Shown here one piece after another: positions 1 through 6,675 of a stretch of DNA of 8,214 nucleotides. How positions within the stretch are numbered: position 1 is the stretch's first letter; each line of letters begins with the position of its first letter. The position numbers and the translations under genes were made by a program. The stretch comes from Phycisphaerae bacterium (GTDB lineage: Bacteria > Planctomycetota > Phycisphaerae > Sedimentisphaerales > SG8-4). Below the pieces are notes generated by a model. The model worked only from the letters and a program-made list of their open reading frames with translations, had not been told where the DNA came from and made no database searches. The stretch covers positions 1 through 8,214 of the forward strand of contig JAUWLI010000117.1 in NCBI GenBank assembly GCA_030613765.1. Direction: 5' to 3'.

Positions 1-206
1 TCTCCAGCGTCGACGAAAACCAGATTAAGGATATGATTGATTCGAAGATAATCACCGATGCAATGCTGCCGAAGGTCGATGCCTGCCTGACTGCACTGGA
101 CGCCGGCGTCAAAAAGGCCCATATTATCGACGGCCGAATACAGCATTCCCTCCTGCTCGAAATATATACCGACAAAGGAATAGGAACGCAAATAATTAAA
201 GAATAA
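1..206 (+). CDS. argB: Acetylglutamate kinase, C-terminal part only
   Basis: This is the last 67 codons of an open frame that enters from the left edge and ends at TAA 204-206. The translation contains [20 protein letters not shown] followed by [22 protein letters not shown], which is the characteristic end of bacterial N-acetylglutamate kinase. In the family the Pro-Lys segment and the His-Ile-Ile-Asp-Gly segment form part of the C-terminal nucleotide-binding lobe. The enzyme phosphorylates N-acetylglutamate in the second step of arginine synthesis in the cytoplasm. The usual Gly-Gly-Met before Pro-Lys reads Asp-Ala-Met here. The following argD and argF genes support the assignment. The start and the catalytic N-terminal lobe lie outside the window. 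Confidence 0.9.
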   Translation, partial: SSVDENQIKDMIDSKIITDAMLPKVDACLTALDAGVKKAHIIDGRIQHSLLLEIYTDKGIGTQIIKE

Positions 207-228
207 CGAATATTATTGGACGCTCTCT

Positions 229-245
229 GGCCCGGAAACAGGGCC
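229..245 (+). other. Small GC hairpin in the argB-argD gap
   Basis: GGCCC at 229-233 pairs with GGGCC at 241-245 around a 7-nt loop. It lies in the 60-bp space between the argB stop and the argD start. No T-run follows, so it is not an intrinsic terminator. It could be an mRNA processing or stabilising hairpin or could be chance. I see no ARG-box-like operator in this gap. Confidence 0.25.
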
Positions 246-266
246 GCGAGCAACGAGATGTGAATT

Positions 267-1451
267 ATGACTACACAAGAAACGATTGAATTGTTTGAAA
301 AATACGTTATCGGCAATTATCCCCGCTTGCCACGAGTTATCGTCAAGGGCCAGGGATCTTACATGTTCGACGCCGAAGGCAACAAAGTACTGGACATGTT
401 CCCCGGCTGGGCCGTCAGCGGCATAGGCCACTGCCACCCAAAGGTCGTAGAGGCTATCCGAAGCCAGGCAGGCCAGCTTCTACACATCGACAATACCTTA
501 TACTCCGAGCCCCAGGGCAAACTGGCAGAGCTTTTGAGCGAGCGGGCATTTGGCGGCAAATCCTTTTTCTGCAACAGCGGCGCCGAGGCAAACGAGGCTG
601 CAATGAAGTTGGCCCGCCTCCATACCCCGCAGCAAAAATATAAGTTCATCACCTGCGAAGGCAGCTTCCATGGCCGCACCTTTGCCACTTTGACCGCAAC
701 TGCTCAGCCAAAGCATCACGATGGTCTCTTGCCATTGCTGCCCGGATTTATCTATGTCCCCTTTAACGATATACCCGCACTCAAAGCCGCATTCACCGAT
801 GAGGTTGCAGCCGTTATGATTGAGCCCATCCAGGGCGAGGGTGGAATAAACATCCCGGACAAAGAGTACCTGCAAACAATCCGCCGCCTCTGCGACGAAA
901 ATGGCGCGCTTCTGATTTTCGATGAGGTAACAACTGGAGTAGGCCGAACAGGCAAATGGTTTGCATATCAGCATTTCGATGTCACCCCGGATATTATGAC
1001 TATGGCAAAAGCACTCGGCGGCGGCATGGCGATAGGTGCTATGATGGCAAAAGAAGAAATCGCAGCCTCCCTCGTACCCGGCAAACACGCCACCACCTTT
1101 GGCGGCAACGCGCTGGCATGTGCCGCGGCCGTCGCGGTCATTGAGGCGATAGAAGATGAAAATCTGCTCGAAAACGCCGCCCAAATGGGCCAATACACAA
1201 AAGAAAAACTCGACCAGCTAAAGCAGAAACATTCCATTATCGATCATGTCCGCAGCGTGGGCCTGATGATTGGCGTTCAATTAACAAGCCCGGGCTCCCA
1301 AATTGTCGATAAATGCATGGAGAATGGTCTGCGAATAAACTGTACACAGGGTACCGTCCTGCGCTTCATGCCGCCGATGATTGTAACGAAACCACAGATA
1401 GACGAGGCCGTCGATATCCTTGATAATGTTTTAACGGAGCAAGCAAAGTGA
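267..1451 (+). CDS. argD: Acetylornithine aminotransferase (class III, PLP)
   Basis: The 394-residue protein has the full length expected for ArgD, which transfers an amino group from glutamate to N-acetylglutamate semialdehyde to give N-acetylornithine. Visible landmarks are GIGHCHP at about 53-58, the phosphate-binding FCNSGAEANEAAMKLAR at about 101-117, SFHGRT at 133-138, IEPIQGEGG at 185-193, the PLP-contacting FDE at 218-220, and AKALGGG with the Schiff-base lysine at K248. The motif that is usually DEVQTG reads DEVTTG (219-224), so the Gln often seen near the cofactor is Thr. The ATG at 267 gives the normal N terminus; only a weak GAG-type ribosome site precedes it. The gene follows argB after 60 bp and its TGA overlaps the argF GTG start, so the three form an operon. 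A related class III aminotransferase such as succinylornithine transaminase is possible, but the neighbours favour ArgD. Confidence 0.93.
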   Translation: MTTQETIELFEKYVIGNYPRLPRVIVKGQGSYMFDAEGNKVLDMFPGWAVSGIGHCHPKVVEAIRSQAGQLLHIDNTLYSEPQGKLAELLSERAFGGKSFFCNSGAEANEAAMKLARLHTPQQKYKFITCEGSFHGRTFATLTATAQPKHHDGLLPLLPGFIYVPFNDIPALKAAFTDEVAAVMIEPIQGEGGINIPDKEYLQTIRRLCDENGALLIFDEVTTGVGRTGKWFAYQHFDVTPDIMTMAKALGGGMAIGAMMAKEEIAASLVPGKHATTFGGNALACAAAVAVIEAIEDENLLENAAQMGQYTKEKLDQLKQKHSIIDHVRSVGLMIGVQLTSPGSQIVDKCMENGLRINCTQGTVLRFMPPMIVTKPQIDEAVDILDNVLTEQAK

Positions 1452-2359
1452 AAGATTTTCTCTCTATAACTGATTATTCCCCTGAAAAGCTCAGGGAATT
1501 GTTACGAACAAGTGCCAAACTCAAGAGTCTATATAGTGTCGGCGGAAACGACTTGTGTCTTACCGGCAAAGTTCTCGCGATGCTGTTCGAAAAGCCAAGC
1601 CTCAGAACCAGAATCAGCTTCCACGTTGCCATGGCAGAACTCGACGGAGGTGTAATCTACGTAAAGCCTGAAGACATCGGCGGCATCGGCAAACGTGAGC
1701 CTATCAAGGACATGGCAAGGGTCCTGAGCCGATATGTCGACGGTATAATGGCACGGACCTTCGAGCACTCTACCATCACCGAATTAGCCAACTTCGCAAC
1801 CGTGCCCGTAATCAATGCCCTCACCGACTGGCTCCATCCCTGCCAGGCAATGGCCGACGCACTCACTATTCAGGAGAATTGTGAAGATTTGAAAGGCACC
1901 AAAATCGCCTTCATTGGAGATGGCAACAACGTCGCTCGCTCTTTGGCCTTTGCATCTGCGAAGCTGGGTATGAAGATGGTTCTTGCCACTCCCCCCGGTT
2001 ACCAGCTCGATGCCGAATCGATTAAGAAGGCAAATCGAATTGCAGCCGACACCGTCACCCAGACAAACAACCCTGCCAAGGCCGTTGTGGGTGCCAATAT
2101 CGTTTATACTGACACTTGGGTCAGTATGGGTCAGGAGGCCGAAAAGCAAAAACGCTGTGCTGACTTTGCTGGTTTTCAGGTAAACGCCGAACTGCTCAAA
2201 GCCGCACCTCCTGATGCAAAGATTATGCACTGTCTGCCCGCCAATCGCGGCCTCGAAATCACCGATGATGTTGTCGAGTCGACAAATTCCATTATATTCG
2301 ACCAGTCGGAAAACCGCTTGCATTTCCAGCGGGCATTGCTAAAAAAACTATTAAGCTGA
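1448..2359 (+). CDS. argF: Ornithine carbamoyltransferase
   Basis: The 303-residue protein matches the usual anabolic ornithine carbamoyltransferase length. It condenses carbamoyl phosphate with ornithine to give citrulline. The carbamoyl-phosphate loop is FEKPSLRTR at about 47-55, with Leu where many family members have Thr. HPCQ is at 130-133. The ornithine-binding segment DTWVSMGQE is at 222-230, with the SMG signature that separates this enzyme from acetylornithine transcarbamylases. The catalytic HCLP is at 261-264, followed by the family-typical C-terminal ITDDVVES. The start is GTG at 1448, overlapping the argD stop in GTGA (1448-1451), which points to translational coupling. The gene ends at TGA 2357-2359. 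An unrelated, AT-rich restriction-modification module starts only 7 bp later. Confidence 0.95.
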   Translation: MKDFLSITDYSPEKLRELLRTSAKLKSLYSVGGNDLCLTGKVLAMLFEKPSLRTRISFHVAMAELDGGVIYVKPEDIGGIGKREPIKDMARVLSRYVDGIMARTFEHSTITELANFATVPVINALTDWLHPCQAMADALTIQENCEDLKGTKIAFIGDGNNVARSLAFASAKLGMKMVLATPPGYQLDAESIKKANRIAADTVTQTNNPAKAVVGANIVYTDTWVSMGQEAEKQKRCADFAGFQVNAELLKAAPPDAKIMHCLPANRGLEITDDVVESTNSIIFDQSENRLHFQRALLKKLLS

Positions 2360-2366
2360 CTATACA

Positions 2367-3653
2367 ATGACACATCATAAAATAATTATTGGTGATTCAA
2401 GAGGTATGGCTGAGGTACCTGATGAATCTATTCATCTTGTTATTACATCCCCACCCTATTGGCAACTAAAGGATTATGGAAGTAGGAATCAAATAGGCTT
2501 TGATAATAGTTATGAAGATTATATCAATAATCTGAATATAGTCTGGAGCCAATGCCATAGAGTCTTAAAGAATGGTTGTCGTTTATGTGTGAATATTGGC
2601 GATCAGTTTGCCCGCTCTGTTTATTATGGAAGATACAAGGTTATCCCTATAAGAACTGAGATCATAAAGTTTTGTGAAACAGCAGGTTTTGACTATATGG
2701 GAGCGGTTATTTGGCAAAAGGTTACGACCTGTAATACTACTGGCGGGGCAACAATAATGGGCTCGTTCCCCTATCCAAGAAATGGCATCCTCAAGATTGA
2801 TTATGAATTTATTCTGATTTTCAAAAAACATGGTACTGCACCCAAGGTAAGCAAAGAAATTAAAGAAAAATCAAGAATGACAATAAAGGAGTGGAACCAG
2901 CTTTTTACTGGCCATTGGAATATTCCGGGAGAAAAACAGGATAAGCATCTGGCAGTATTTCCAGAAGAGATACCCCGCCGGTTAATCAAAATGTTCAGTT
3001 TTGTCAATGATACGGTTCTTGATCCCTTTCTTGGTAGTGGTACGACTTCATTGGCCGCCAGAAAACTTGAGAGAAACTCTGTCGGATATGAGATTAATCC
3101 CGAATTTCTGTCGTTGATTAAAGACAAGCTGAGTATACACCAAAAGCTGATCTTCGAAGATGCTGATTTTGAGATGATCAGACAGAGTAAACCAAATATA
3201 GATTATAAGGAAGTTACTAAAAAACTGCCCTATATTTTCAAAGACCCTGTTAAATTCGACAAAAAAGTTGATCCCCGGAAGTTGCATTTTGGATCGAAAA
3301 TTAACAATAATAGTTCTAAGAGAGAGAAATACTATCTTGTAAAAGACATAATTTCTCCGGAGCAATTGGTTGTTGGGGATGGGCTGAAAGTGAAACTGCT
3401 CGGAGTACGGGAAAAAACTGGAAAAAGTAATGAAGCCGTTGAATTTCTGAGAGATAAAACCCGTGGACAGAAAGTTTTTATGAAGTTTGACACCGTAAAA
3501 TACGACCAGGATAATAACTTACTTTGCTACTTGTATCTTCAGAATAAAACCTTCCTTAACGCCCATCTGATAAAAAAGGGATTGGCTGATGTTGATACTT
3601 CGTTTGACTATAAACTTAAGGAAAAGTTTTTAACAGCAGGGGAGAGAAACTGA
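2367..3653 (+). CDS. Type II DNA amino-methyltransferase with C-terminal SNase-like domain
   Basis: The 428-residue protein is an N4-cytosine or N6-adenine DNA methyltransferase. The catalytic motif IV TSPPYW is at 27-32, near the N terminus. Motif X (KHLAVFPEEIPRRLIKMFS, about 193-211), the SAM-binding motif I DPFLGSGTT (219-227) and the acidic motif II GYEINPEF (240-247) follow, the beta-type order. The SPPY form is common in m4C enzymes. Residues about 320-428 are extra and resemble staphylococcal nuclease: KVKLLGV at 341-347, the strand KVFMKFD at 369-375, CYLY at 387-390, and FLNAHLIKKGLADV at 396-409. By my alignment the nuclease catalytic Arg, Asp, Glu and Arg are Lys343, Arg348, Thr351 and Asn, so this domain is probably not a nuclease and may bind DNA or protein. 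The ATG is 7 bp after argF with no clear ribosome site. The 3' end overlaps the endonuclease start. Its job is to protect host DNA from the partner endonuclease. Confidence 0.88.
   Translation: MTHHKIIIGDSRGMAEVPDESIHLVITSPPYWQLKDYGSRNQIGFDNSYEDYINNLNIVWSQCHRVLKNGCRLCVNIGDQFARSVYYGRYKVIPIRTEIIKFCETAGFDYMGAVIWQKVTTCNTTGGATIMGSFPYPRNGILKIDYEFILIFKKHGTAPKVSKEIKEKSRMTIKEWNQLFTGHWNIPGEKQDKHLAVFPEEIPRRLIKMFSFVNDTVLDPFLGSGTTSLAARKLERNSVGYEINPEFLSLIKDKLSIHQKLIFEDADFEMIRQSKPNIDYKEVTKKLPYIFKDPVKFDKKVDPRKLHFGSKINNNSSKREKYYLVKDIISPEQLVVGDGLKVKLLGVREKTGKSNEAVEFLRDKTRGQKVFMKFDTVKYDQDNNLLCYLYLQNKTFLNAHLIKKGLADVDTSFDYKLKEKFLTAGERN
3638..3644 (+). promoter_or_regulatory. Ribosome binding site of the endonuclease gene
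   Basis: AGGGGAG lies inside the end of the methyltransferase gene, 8 nt before the ATG at 3653. It supports that start. Together with the TGATG stop-start overlap it suggests that endonuclease synthesis is coupled to methyltransferase translation. Confidence 0.6.
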
Positions 3654-4285
3654 TGGCCAAAGAGTGGATATTAAACAGTGCCATGAATCGCTTTCAATTG
3701 AATTTTAAGCGCAATGTTGGTGCTGTTTCTGATGAAATCAGAAAATGTACACCTAAGAAAATAACCGAATGGGAGAACTATTATTTTTCTAATGTCAGGT
3801 CGAAGCAACACATAGAGGAACTGGGAAGAAAACTATACATCAAGATTACAGAAGTAATTTCCGCAGAGGTTGAAGATATTACGGAAAAAGACTGTGTCGA
3901 ATATATGTACAATATGGTCATAGGTAGAACATTTGACGGATATATGACCGAGATTAAAACCATTTATGGGCAGTTACAAGAGATCCTAAAAGTAAAGATT
4001 GAACCCGCACCAGATGAATGGGACCGTTTGTACAATGTTGACTTCTTTATCAAGGTCAAAGACAAATATATTGGTCTTCAGGTTAAACCTTCTGGAGGTG
4101 TCTCGCATATTCCTCAAATATTTAAAGAACAGGCGATACAAGCTTCTACCCATAAGGAATTTACAGGAAAATACGGAGGAAGAGTTTTTTACGTCATTTC
4201 AATTAAGGAAGGAAACAAGAAAACAATATACAACACTGATGTGATTGAAGAGATTAAAAACGAAATAAAAATATTACAGAATTGA
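3653..4285 (+). CDS. MjaI-family type II restriction endonuclease
   Basis: The 210-residue protein is recognised from its overall sequence as a member of the MjaI restriction endonuclease family, whose founding member cuts CTAG. The N-terminal WILNSAMNRFQLNFKRNVG (5-23) and the following NVRSKQHIEELGRKLYIKI (47-65) are the parts I recognise. A likely metal site of PD-(D/E)XK type is VDFFI with D130, then the strand GLQVKP with Q143 and K145, in which Gln replaces the usual acidic residue; E100 may add a ligand. The ATG at 3653 overlaps the methyltransferase stop by one base and has a good ribosome site. There is no separate controller gene, so order and coupling (methylase first) probably set the balance of activities. 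Cleavage at CTAG is inferred from the family, not shown. Confidence 0.78.
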   Translation: MAKEWILNSAMNRFQLNFKRNVGAVSDEIRKCTPKKITEWENYYFSNVRSKQHIEELGRKLYIKITEVISAEVEDITEKDCVEYMYNMVIGRTFDGYMTEIKTIYGQLQEILKVKIEPAPDEWDRLYNVDFFIKVKDKYIGLQVKPSGGVSHIPQIFKEQAIQASTHKEFTGKYGGRVFYVISIKEGNKKTIYNTDVIEEIKNEIKILQN

Positions 4286-4297
4286 AGATTATTAACC

Positions 4298-4948
4298 ATT
4301 GCTATAAATAGGAAAATTCTCGTTGCTACAACAAATCCCGGTAAAGCGGCTGAATTGCAGGCGATGCTCGACCTTGACGTAAACTGGCTTACTCTGGCTG
4401 ACTTTCCTGATATTCCCGAAGTCGAAGAGGATGGCACAACTTTCATCGAAAATGCCTGTAAAAAGGCTATCGGCTACGCCATCACAACCGGACTATGGAC
4501 CATCGCCGACGATTCAGGACTGGTTATCGACGCACTTGATGGCGCCCCCGGCATTGAATCTGCAAGATTCAGTGGGGAAAAAAACGCAGATAGAACATTA
4601 ATAGACCATAAAAACATCGCAAAGGTCTTAAAGCTATTAAAAAGTGTACCCACAGAAAAACGAACAGCAAGATTTGTCTGCTCTCTGTGTCTGGCAAATC
4701 CTGACCAGGTCTTAATCCAAACACAGGGGACACTGGAAGGCCTGATAACCGAAAAGGAAATCGGAAATAACGGCTTCGGCTACGCCCCCGTTTTTTTCGT
4801 ACCGAACCTGGACAAAACCGTCGCCCAACTGACCCGCGAGGAAAAAAACGCAATCTCGCACCGCGGCAATGCAATCCGTAAATTAAAACCCCTGTTGGAA
4901 GAAATTCTCTGCTGTCGAACAGAAACACTGCGTGGAACGACGGGATAA
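4298..4948 (+). CDS. rdgB: dITP/XTP pyrophosphatase (RdgB/HAM1), non-canonical start
   Basis: The protein hydrolyses non-canonical purine nucleoside triphosphates such as dITP and XTP to monophosphates, keeping them out of DNA and RNA. Numbered from ATT 4298 it has 216 residues, the family size is about 200. The triphosphate-binding KILVATTNPGK is at 6-16, TFIENA at 48-53, the catalytic IADDSG at 69-74, FGYAPVFFVP at 160-169 and SHR at 187-189. The first ATG/GTG/TTG-type start in frame is TTG 4355, which would remove the essential TTNPGK loop, so it cannot be the true start of a working enzyme. Upstream in frame only ATT (4298) and ATA (4304) are available before TGA 4283-4285, which is the endonuclease stop. 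I chose ATT because it is a known rare start. The FGYD tetrad that contacts the base in the family reads FGYA. The gene may be weakly expressed, or may have lost its start when the upstream module arrived. Confidence 0.8.
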   Translation: MAINRKILVATTNPGKAAELQAMLDLDVNWLTLADFPDIPEVEEDGTTFIENACKKAIGYAITTGLWTIADDSGLVIDALDGAPGIESARFSGEKNADRTLIDHKNIAKVLKLLKSVPTEKRTARFVCSLCLANPDQVLIQTQGTLEGLITEKEIGNNGFGYAPVFFVPNLDKTVAQLTREEKNAISHRGNAIRKLKPLLEEILCCRTETLRGTTG

Positions 4949-4960
4949 ATATTTATAAAT

Positions 4961-5041
4961 GATGCTTGAAGGGTGGCAGCCTCAAGCGAAGCTTGGGGAT
5001 GGCTTATTTCGATGCTCAGCGAGTATCGAGTATCAAGCATC
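4961..5041 (+). repeat. 9-bp inverted repeat enclosing a hairpin repeat copy
   Basis: GATGCTTGA at 4961-4969 is exactly complementary to TCAAGCATC at 5033-5041. The pair encloses the 36-bp hairpin repeat, so the RNA could fold into a long stem-loop with an inner hairpin. The right arm lies within the heptad repeat tract. It could mark the ends of a small non-coding element, or be incidental. Confidence 0.4.
4971..5006 (+). repeat. Dispersed 36-bp hairpin repeat, copy 1
   Basis: This segment begins GGGTGGCAGCC and ends GGCTTA. It matches 6601-6636 at 34 of 36 positions. It contains an 8-bp stem, CCTCAAGC (4981-4988 region) against GCTTGGGG, closed by a GAA triloop with one T-G pair. It lies 67 bp before the sulfatase start. 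No T-run follows, so it is not a standard terminator. It is likely a genome-dispersed intergenic element. Confidence 0.8.
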
Positions 5042-5054
5042 GAGAATCGAGTGT
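5020..5054 (+). repeat. Imperfect 7-bp tandem repeats, five units
   Basis: The units are CGAGTAT, CGAGTAT, CAAGCAT, CGAGAAT and CGAGTGT, exactly in register. They fill the space up to the ribosome site of the sulfatase gene. They resemble the heptanucleotide short tandem repeats best known from cyanobacteria, although the unit here is different. Confidence 0.75.
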
Positions 5055-5060
5055 AATTAA

Positions 5061-5067
5061 AGAGGAG
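5061..5067 (+). promoter_or_regulatory. Ribosome binding site of the sulfatase gene
   Basis: AGAGGAG sits 5 nt before the ATG at 5073. It is a strong site and fixes the start that gives the twin-arginine signal peptide. Confidence 0.75.
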
Positions 5068-5072
5068 ATATT

Positions 5073-6572
5073 ATGAGTGCTATAAATCGAAGACGTTTCC
5101 TAAAAAGTTCTATTGCGGCAGCCACCTCCCTGGCTCTTGCTCAAAGCCCCACCCGGGCCGGCCGCCGGCGCCGTCCCAATGTAGTAGTCATTCTCACAGA
5201 CGACCAGCGATGGGACTGCATGAGCTGCGAGGGACACCCGTTTCTGAAGACGCCAAACATGGACCGCATCGCCAAAGAAGGCACACGGTTCGCCAATATG
5301 TTCGTTACCACATCGCTCTGCTCGCCCAGCCGGGCCTCGTTTTTGTCGGGCCTTTATGCTCATGCCCACAAGGTAACCAATAACTTTACCGATTACCCCG
5401 CCGACCTGCCGAGCTATCCCCTGCACCTGCAGCAAAGTGGCTACGAGACAGCCTACATAGGCAAGTGGCACATGGGCGAACAAAGCGACGAACGCCGCCC
5501 GGGCTTTGACTATTGGATCACTCATAAAGGCCAGGGCAAATACTACGACACAACCTTCAACATCAACGGAAAACGCCAGGTCAAAAAAGGCTACTACACC
5601 CACCGAGTAACCGACATGACGGTAGACTGGCTCAAGCGCGAACACGATAAGCCCTTTCTCTTGATGATAGGGCATAAAGCGCCACACACCCCATTTACGC
5701 CGGAGAAGAAATACGAACATATCTACGATGACGTCGAGATTCGTTATCCCTGGACCGCCTTTAACCTGGCGGGTAAACCCAAATGGGTCCGCGAACGGCT
5801 CAATACATGGCACGGCATATATGGTCCGATATTCGGTTTTCGTAAGGATTTCCCCGATACCAGTGCTGAAAGTGTGCTAAAGTTCGCCGACTTTGTCCGC
5901 GCTTATACCGCTACCATAAAATCCGTGGATGACAGTATCGGCAGGGTCTATAAAACCCTCAAAGACCTTGGCCAACTGGATAACACCGTTATTGTTCTGG
6001 CCGGCGATAACGGCTTTTTCCTGGGCGAGCACGGCATGACCGACAAGCGAACAATGCACGAGGCCAGTATTCGTGTCCCCCTGCTGGTTAGGTTCCCAAA
6101 GCTCATTAAGCCCGGCACAGTCATCAACGAGATGGTCCTCAACGTTGATATGGCTCCGAGCATCCTCGACATCTGCGGTGCCAAACCCCTGAAAAACATA
6201 CACGGAAAGTCCTGGAAGAAGCTGCTCACCGGCCGCACTGCCGGCTGGCGCAGATCATGGTATTACTCCTATGACTATGAAAAGCAATTTCCATACACGC
6301 CCAACGTCCGCGGCGTAAGGACCGACCGCTTCAAATATGTCCACTATCCCAACGGCGATGACAAACCCGACCAGTACAAAGCCGAGCTTTATGATTTGGC
6401 CAACGACCCGCTTGAAAAGAATAATCTGATTGACGACCCGAAATATGCTCGTAAAGTCACCGAGTTCAAAGCCGAGCTTCGCCGCCTGATGGACGAGGCC
6501 GGCGCATTACCCGATAAAATGCCACTCTATTTGGGCATAAAAGCGGAACTGCCCGATGAAAAAATCAGGTAG
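5073..6572 (+). CDS. Tat-exported formylglycine-dependent sulfatase (S1 family)
   Basis: The 499-residue protein is a type I sulfatase that hydrolyses a sulfate ester. The N terminus has a twin-arginine signal, NRRRFLK at 5-11, a short Ala/Leu-rich segment and a likely cut near TRA-G at 29-30, so the folded enzyme should be exported by Tat. Active-site landmarks are the metal ligands DD at 43-44, the CSPSR motif at 83-87 whose Cys83 is converted to formylglycine, GKWH at 130-133, HKAPH at 201-205, GDNG at 311-314, and EHGMTDK at 319-325. The spacing and the [20 protein letters not shown] segment resemble arylsulfatase A-like and N-acetylglucosamine-6-sulfatase-like members of the S1 group; the substrate cannot be read from sequence. 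The C-terminal [15 protein letters not shown] is typical. No maturase gene is in the window. The propeller gene 100 bp downstream on the same strand suggests shared work on a sulfated glycan. Confidence 0.93.
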   Translation: MSAINRRRFLKSSIAAATSLALAQSPTRAGRRRRPNVVVILTDDQRWDCMSCEGHPFLKTPNMDRIAKEGTRFANMFVTTSLCSPSRASFLSGLYAHAHKVTNNFTDYPADLPSYPLHLQQSGYETAYIGKWHMGEQSDERRPGFDYWITHKGQGKYYDTTFNINGKRQVKKGYYTHRVTDMTVDWLKREHDKPFLLMIGHKAPHTPFTPEKKYEHIYDDVEIRYPWTAFNLAGKPKWVRERLNTWHGIYGPIFGFRKDFPDTSAESVLKFADFVRAYTATIKSVDDSIGRVYKTLKDLGQLDNTVIVLAGDNGFFLGEHGMTDKRTMHEASIRVPLLVRFPKLIKPGTVINEMVLNVDMAPSILDICGAKPLKNIHGKSWKKLLTGRTAGWRRSWYYSYDYEKQFPYTPNVRGVRTDRFKYVHYPNGDDKPDQYKAELYDLANDPLEKNNLIDDPKYARKVTEFKAELRRLMDEAGALPDKMPLYLGIKAELPDEKIR

Positions 6573-6600
6573 GATCTTCCAAACATTCACCGATTGCACG

Positions 6601-6636
6601 GGGTGGCAGCCTCAAGAGAAGCTTGGGGATTGCTTA
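6601..6636 (+). repeat. Dispersed 36-bp hairpin repeat, copy 2
   Basis: Same element and orientation as 4971-5006, with two differences (C to A in the stem and G to T near the end). The stem is kept with one fewer pair. Right after it, CTGCCA (6637-6642) can pair with TGGCAG (6604-6609), or TGCCAG with CTGGCA (6638-6651). It lies in the 103-bp gap between the sulfatase and propeller genes. Confidence 0.8.
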
Positions 6637-6675
6637 CTGCCAGTGCTGGCAAACTATCGTCGTTAAGGATAACAT

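Larger units (their letters stand above)
2360..4303 (+). other. Acquired restriction-modification module between argF and rdgB
   Basis: The segment spans two genes of clearly lower GC than both sides. One 60-base sample inside the methyltransferase (2461-2520) is 19/60 G+C and one in the endonuclease (3841-3900) is 23/60. By contrast argD 541-600 is 36/60 and argF 1741-1800 is 31/60. Codon use shifts to A/T-ending codons. Edges are inferred: the argF stop on the left and the first rdgB-like codons on the right. CTATA occurs at both edges (2360-2364 and 4302-4306), which might be a target duplication but is too short to be strong evidence. No transposase, integrase, tRNA or long inverted repeat is visible at the edges, so the route of entry is unknown. 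Confidence 0.55.

Noticed and set aside
498..1193. 231-codon open frame on the - strand inside argD
   Set aside because: It is antisense to a well-supported argD, its translation is rich in Cys and His with no recognisable domain, and argD codon bias explains the open frame.
1784..2323. 179-codon - strand open frame inside argF
   Set aside because: It is a shadow of the argF reading frame with no independent support.
2337..2366. TTGCTA and TATACA spaced 18 bp apart, as a possible promoter for the methyltransferase gene
   Set aside because: Transcription would start after the ATG at 2367, so it cannot serve the full gene, and both hexamers match the consensus at only four positions.
4283..4300. 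Possible recoding of UGA so that the endonuclease and RdgB form one protein
   Set aside because: UGA is used as a normal stop for argD, argF and the methyltransferase at family-typical ends, and both proteins are complete on their own. A readthrough product remains only a remote possibility.
5100..5813. 237-codon - strand open frame inside the sulfatase gene
   Set aside because: It is antisense to the sulfatase; its Gly/Ala/Val-rich translation is typical of a shadow frame in GC-rich DNA.
4971..6651. Repeats considered as a CRISPR array
   Set aside because: There are only two similar copies, 1.6 kb apart with a gene between them, and the heptads are far too short.
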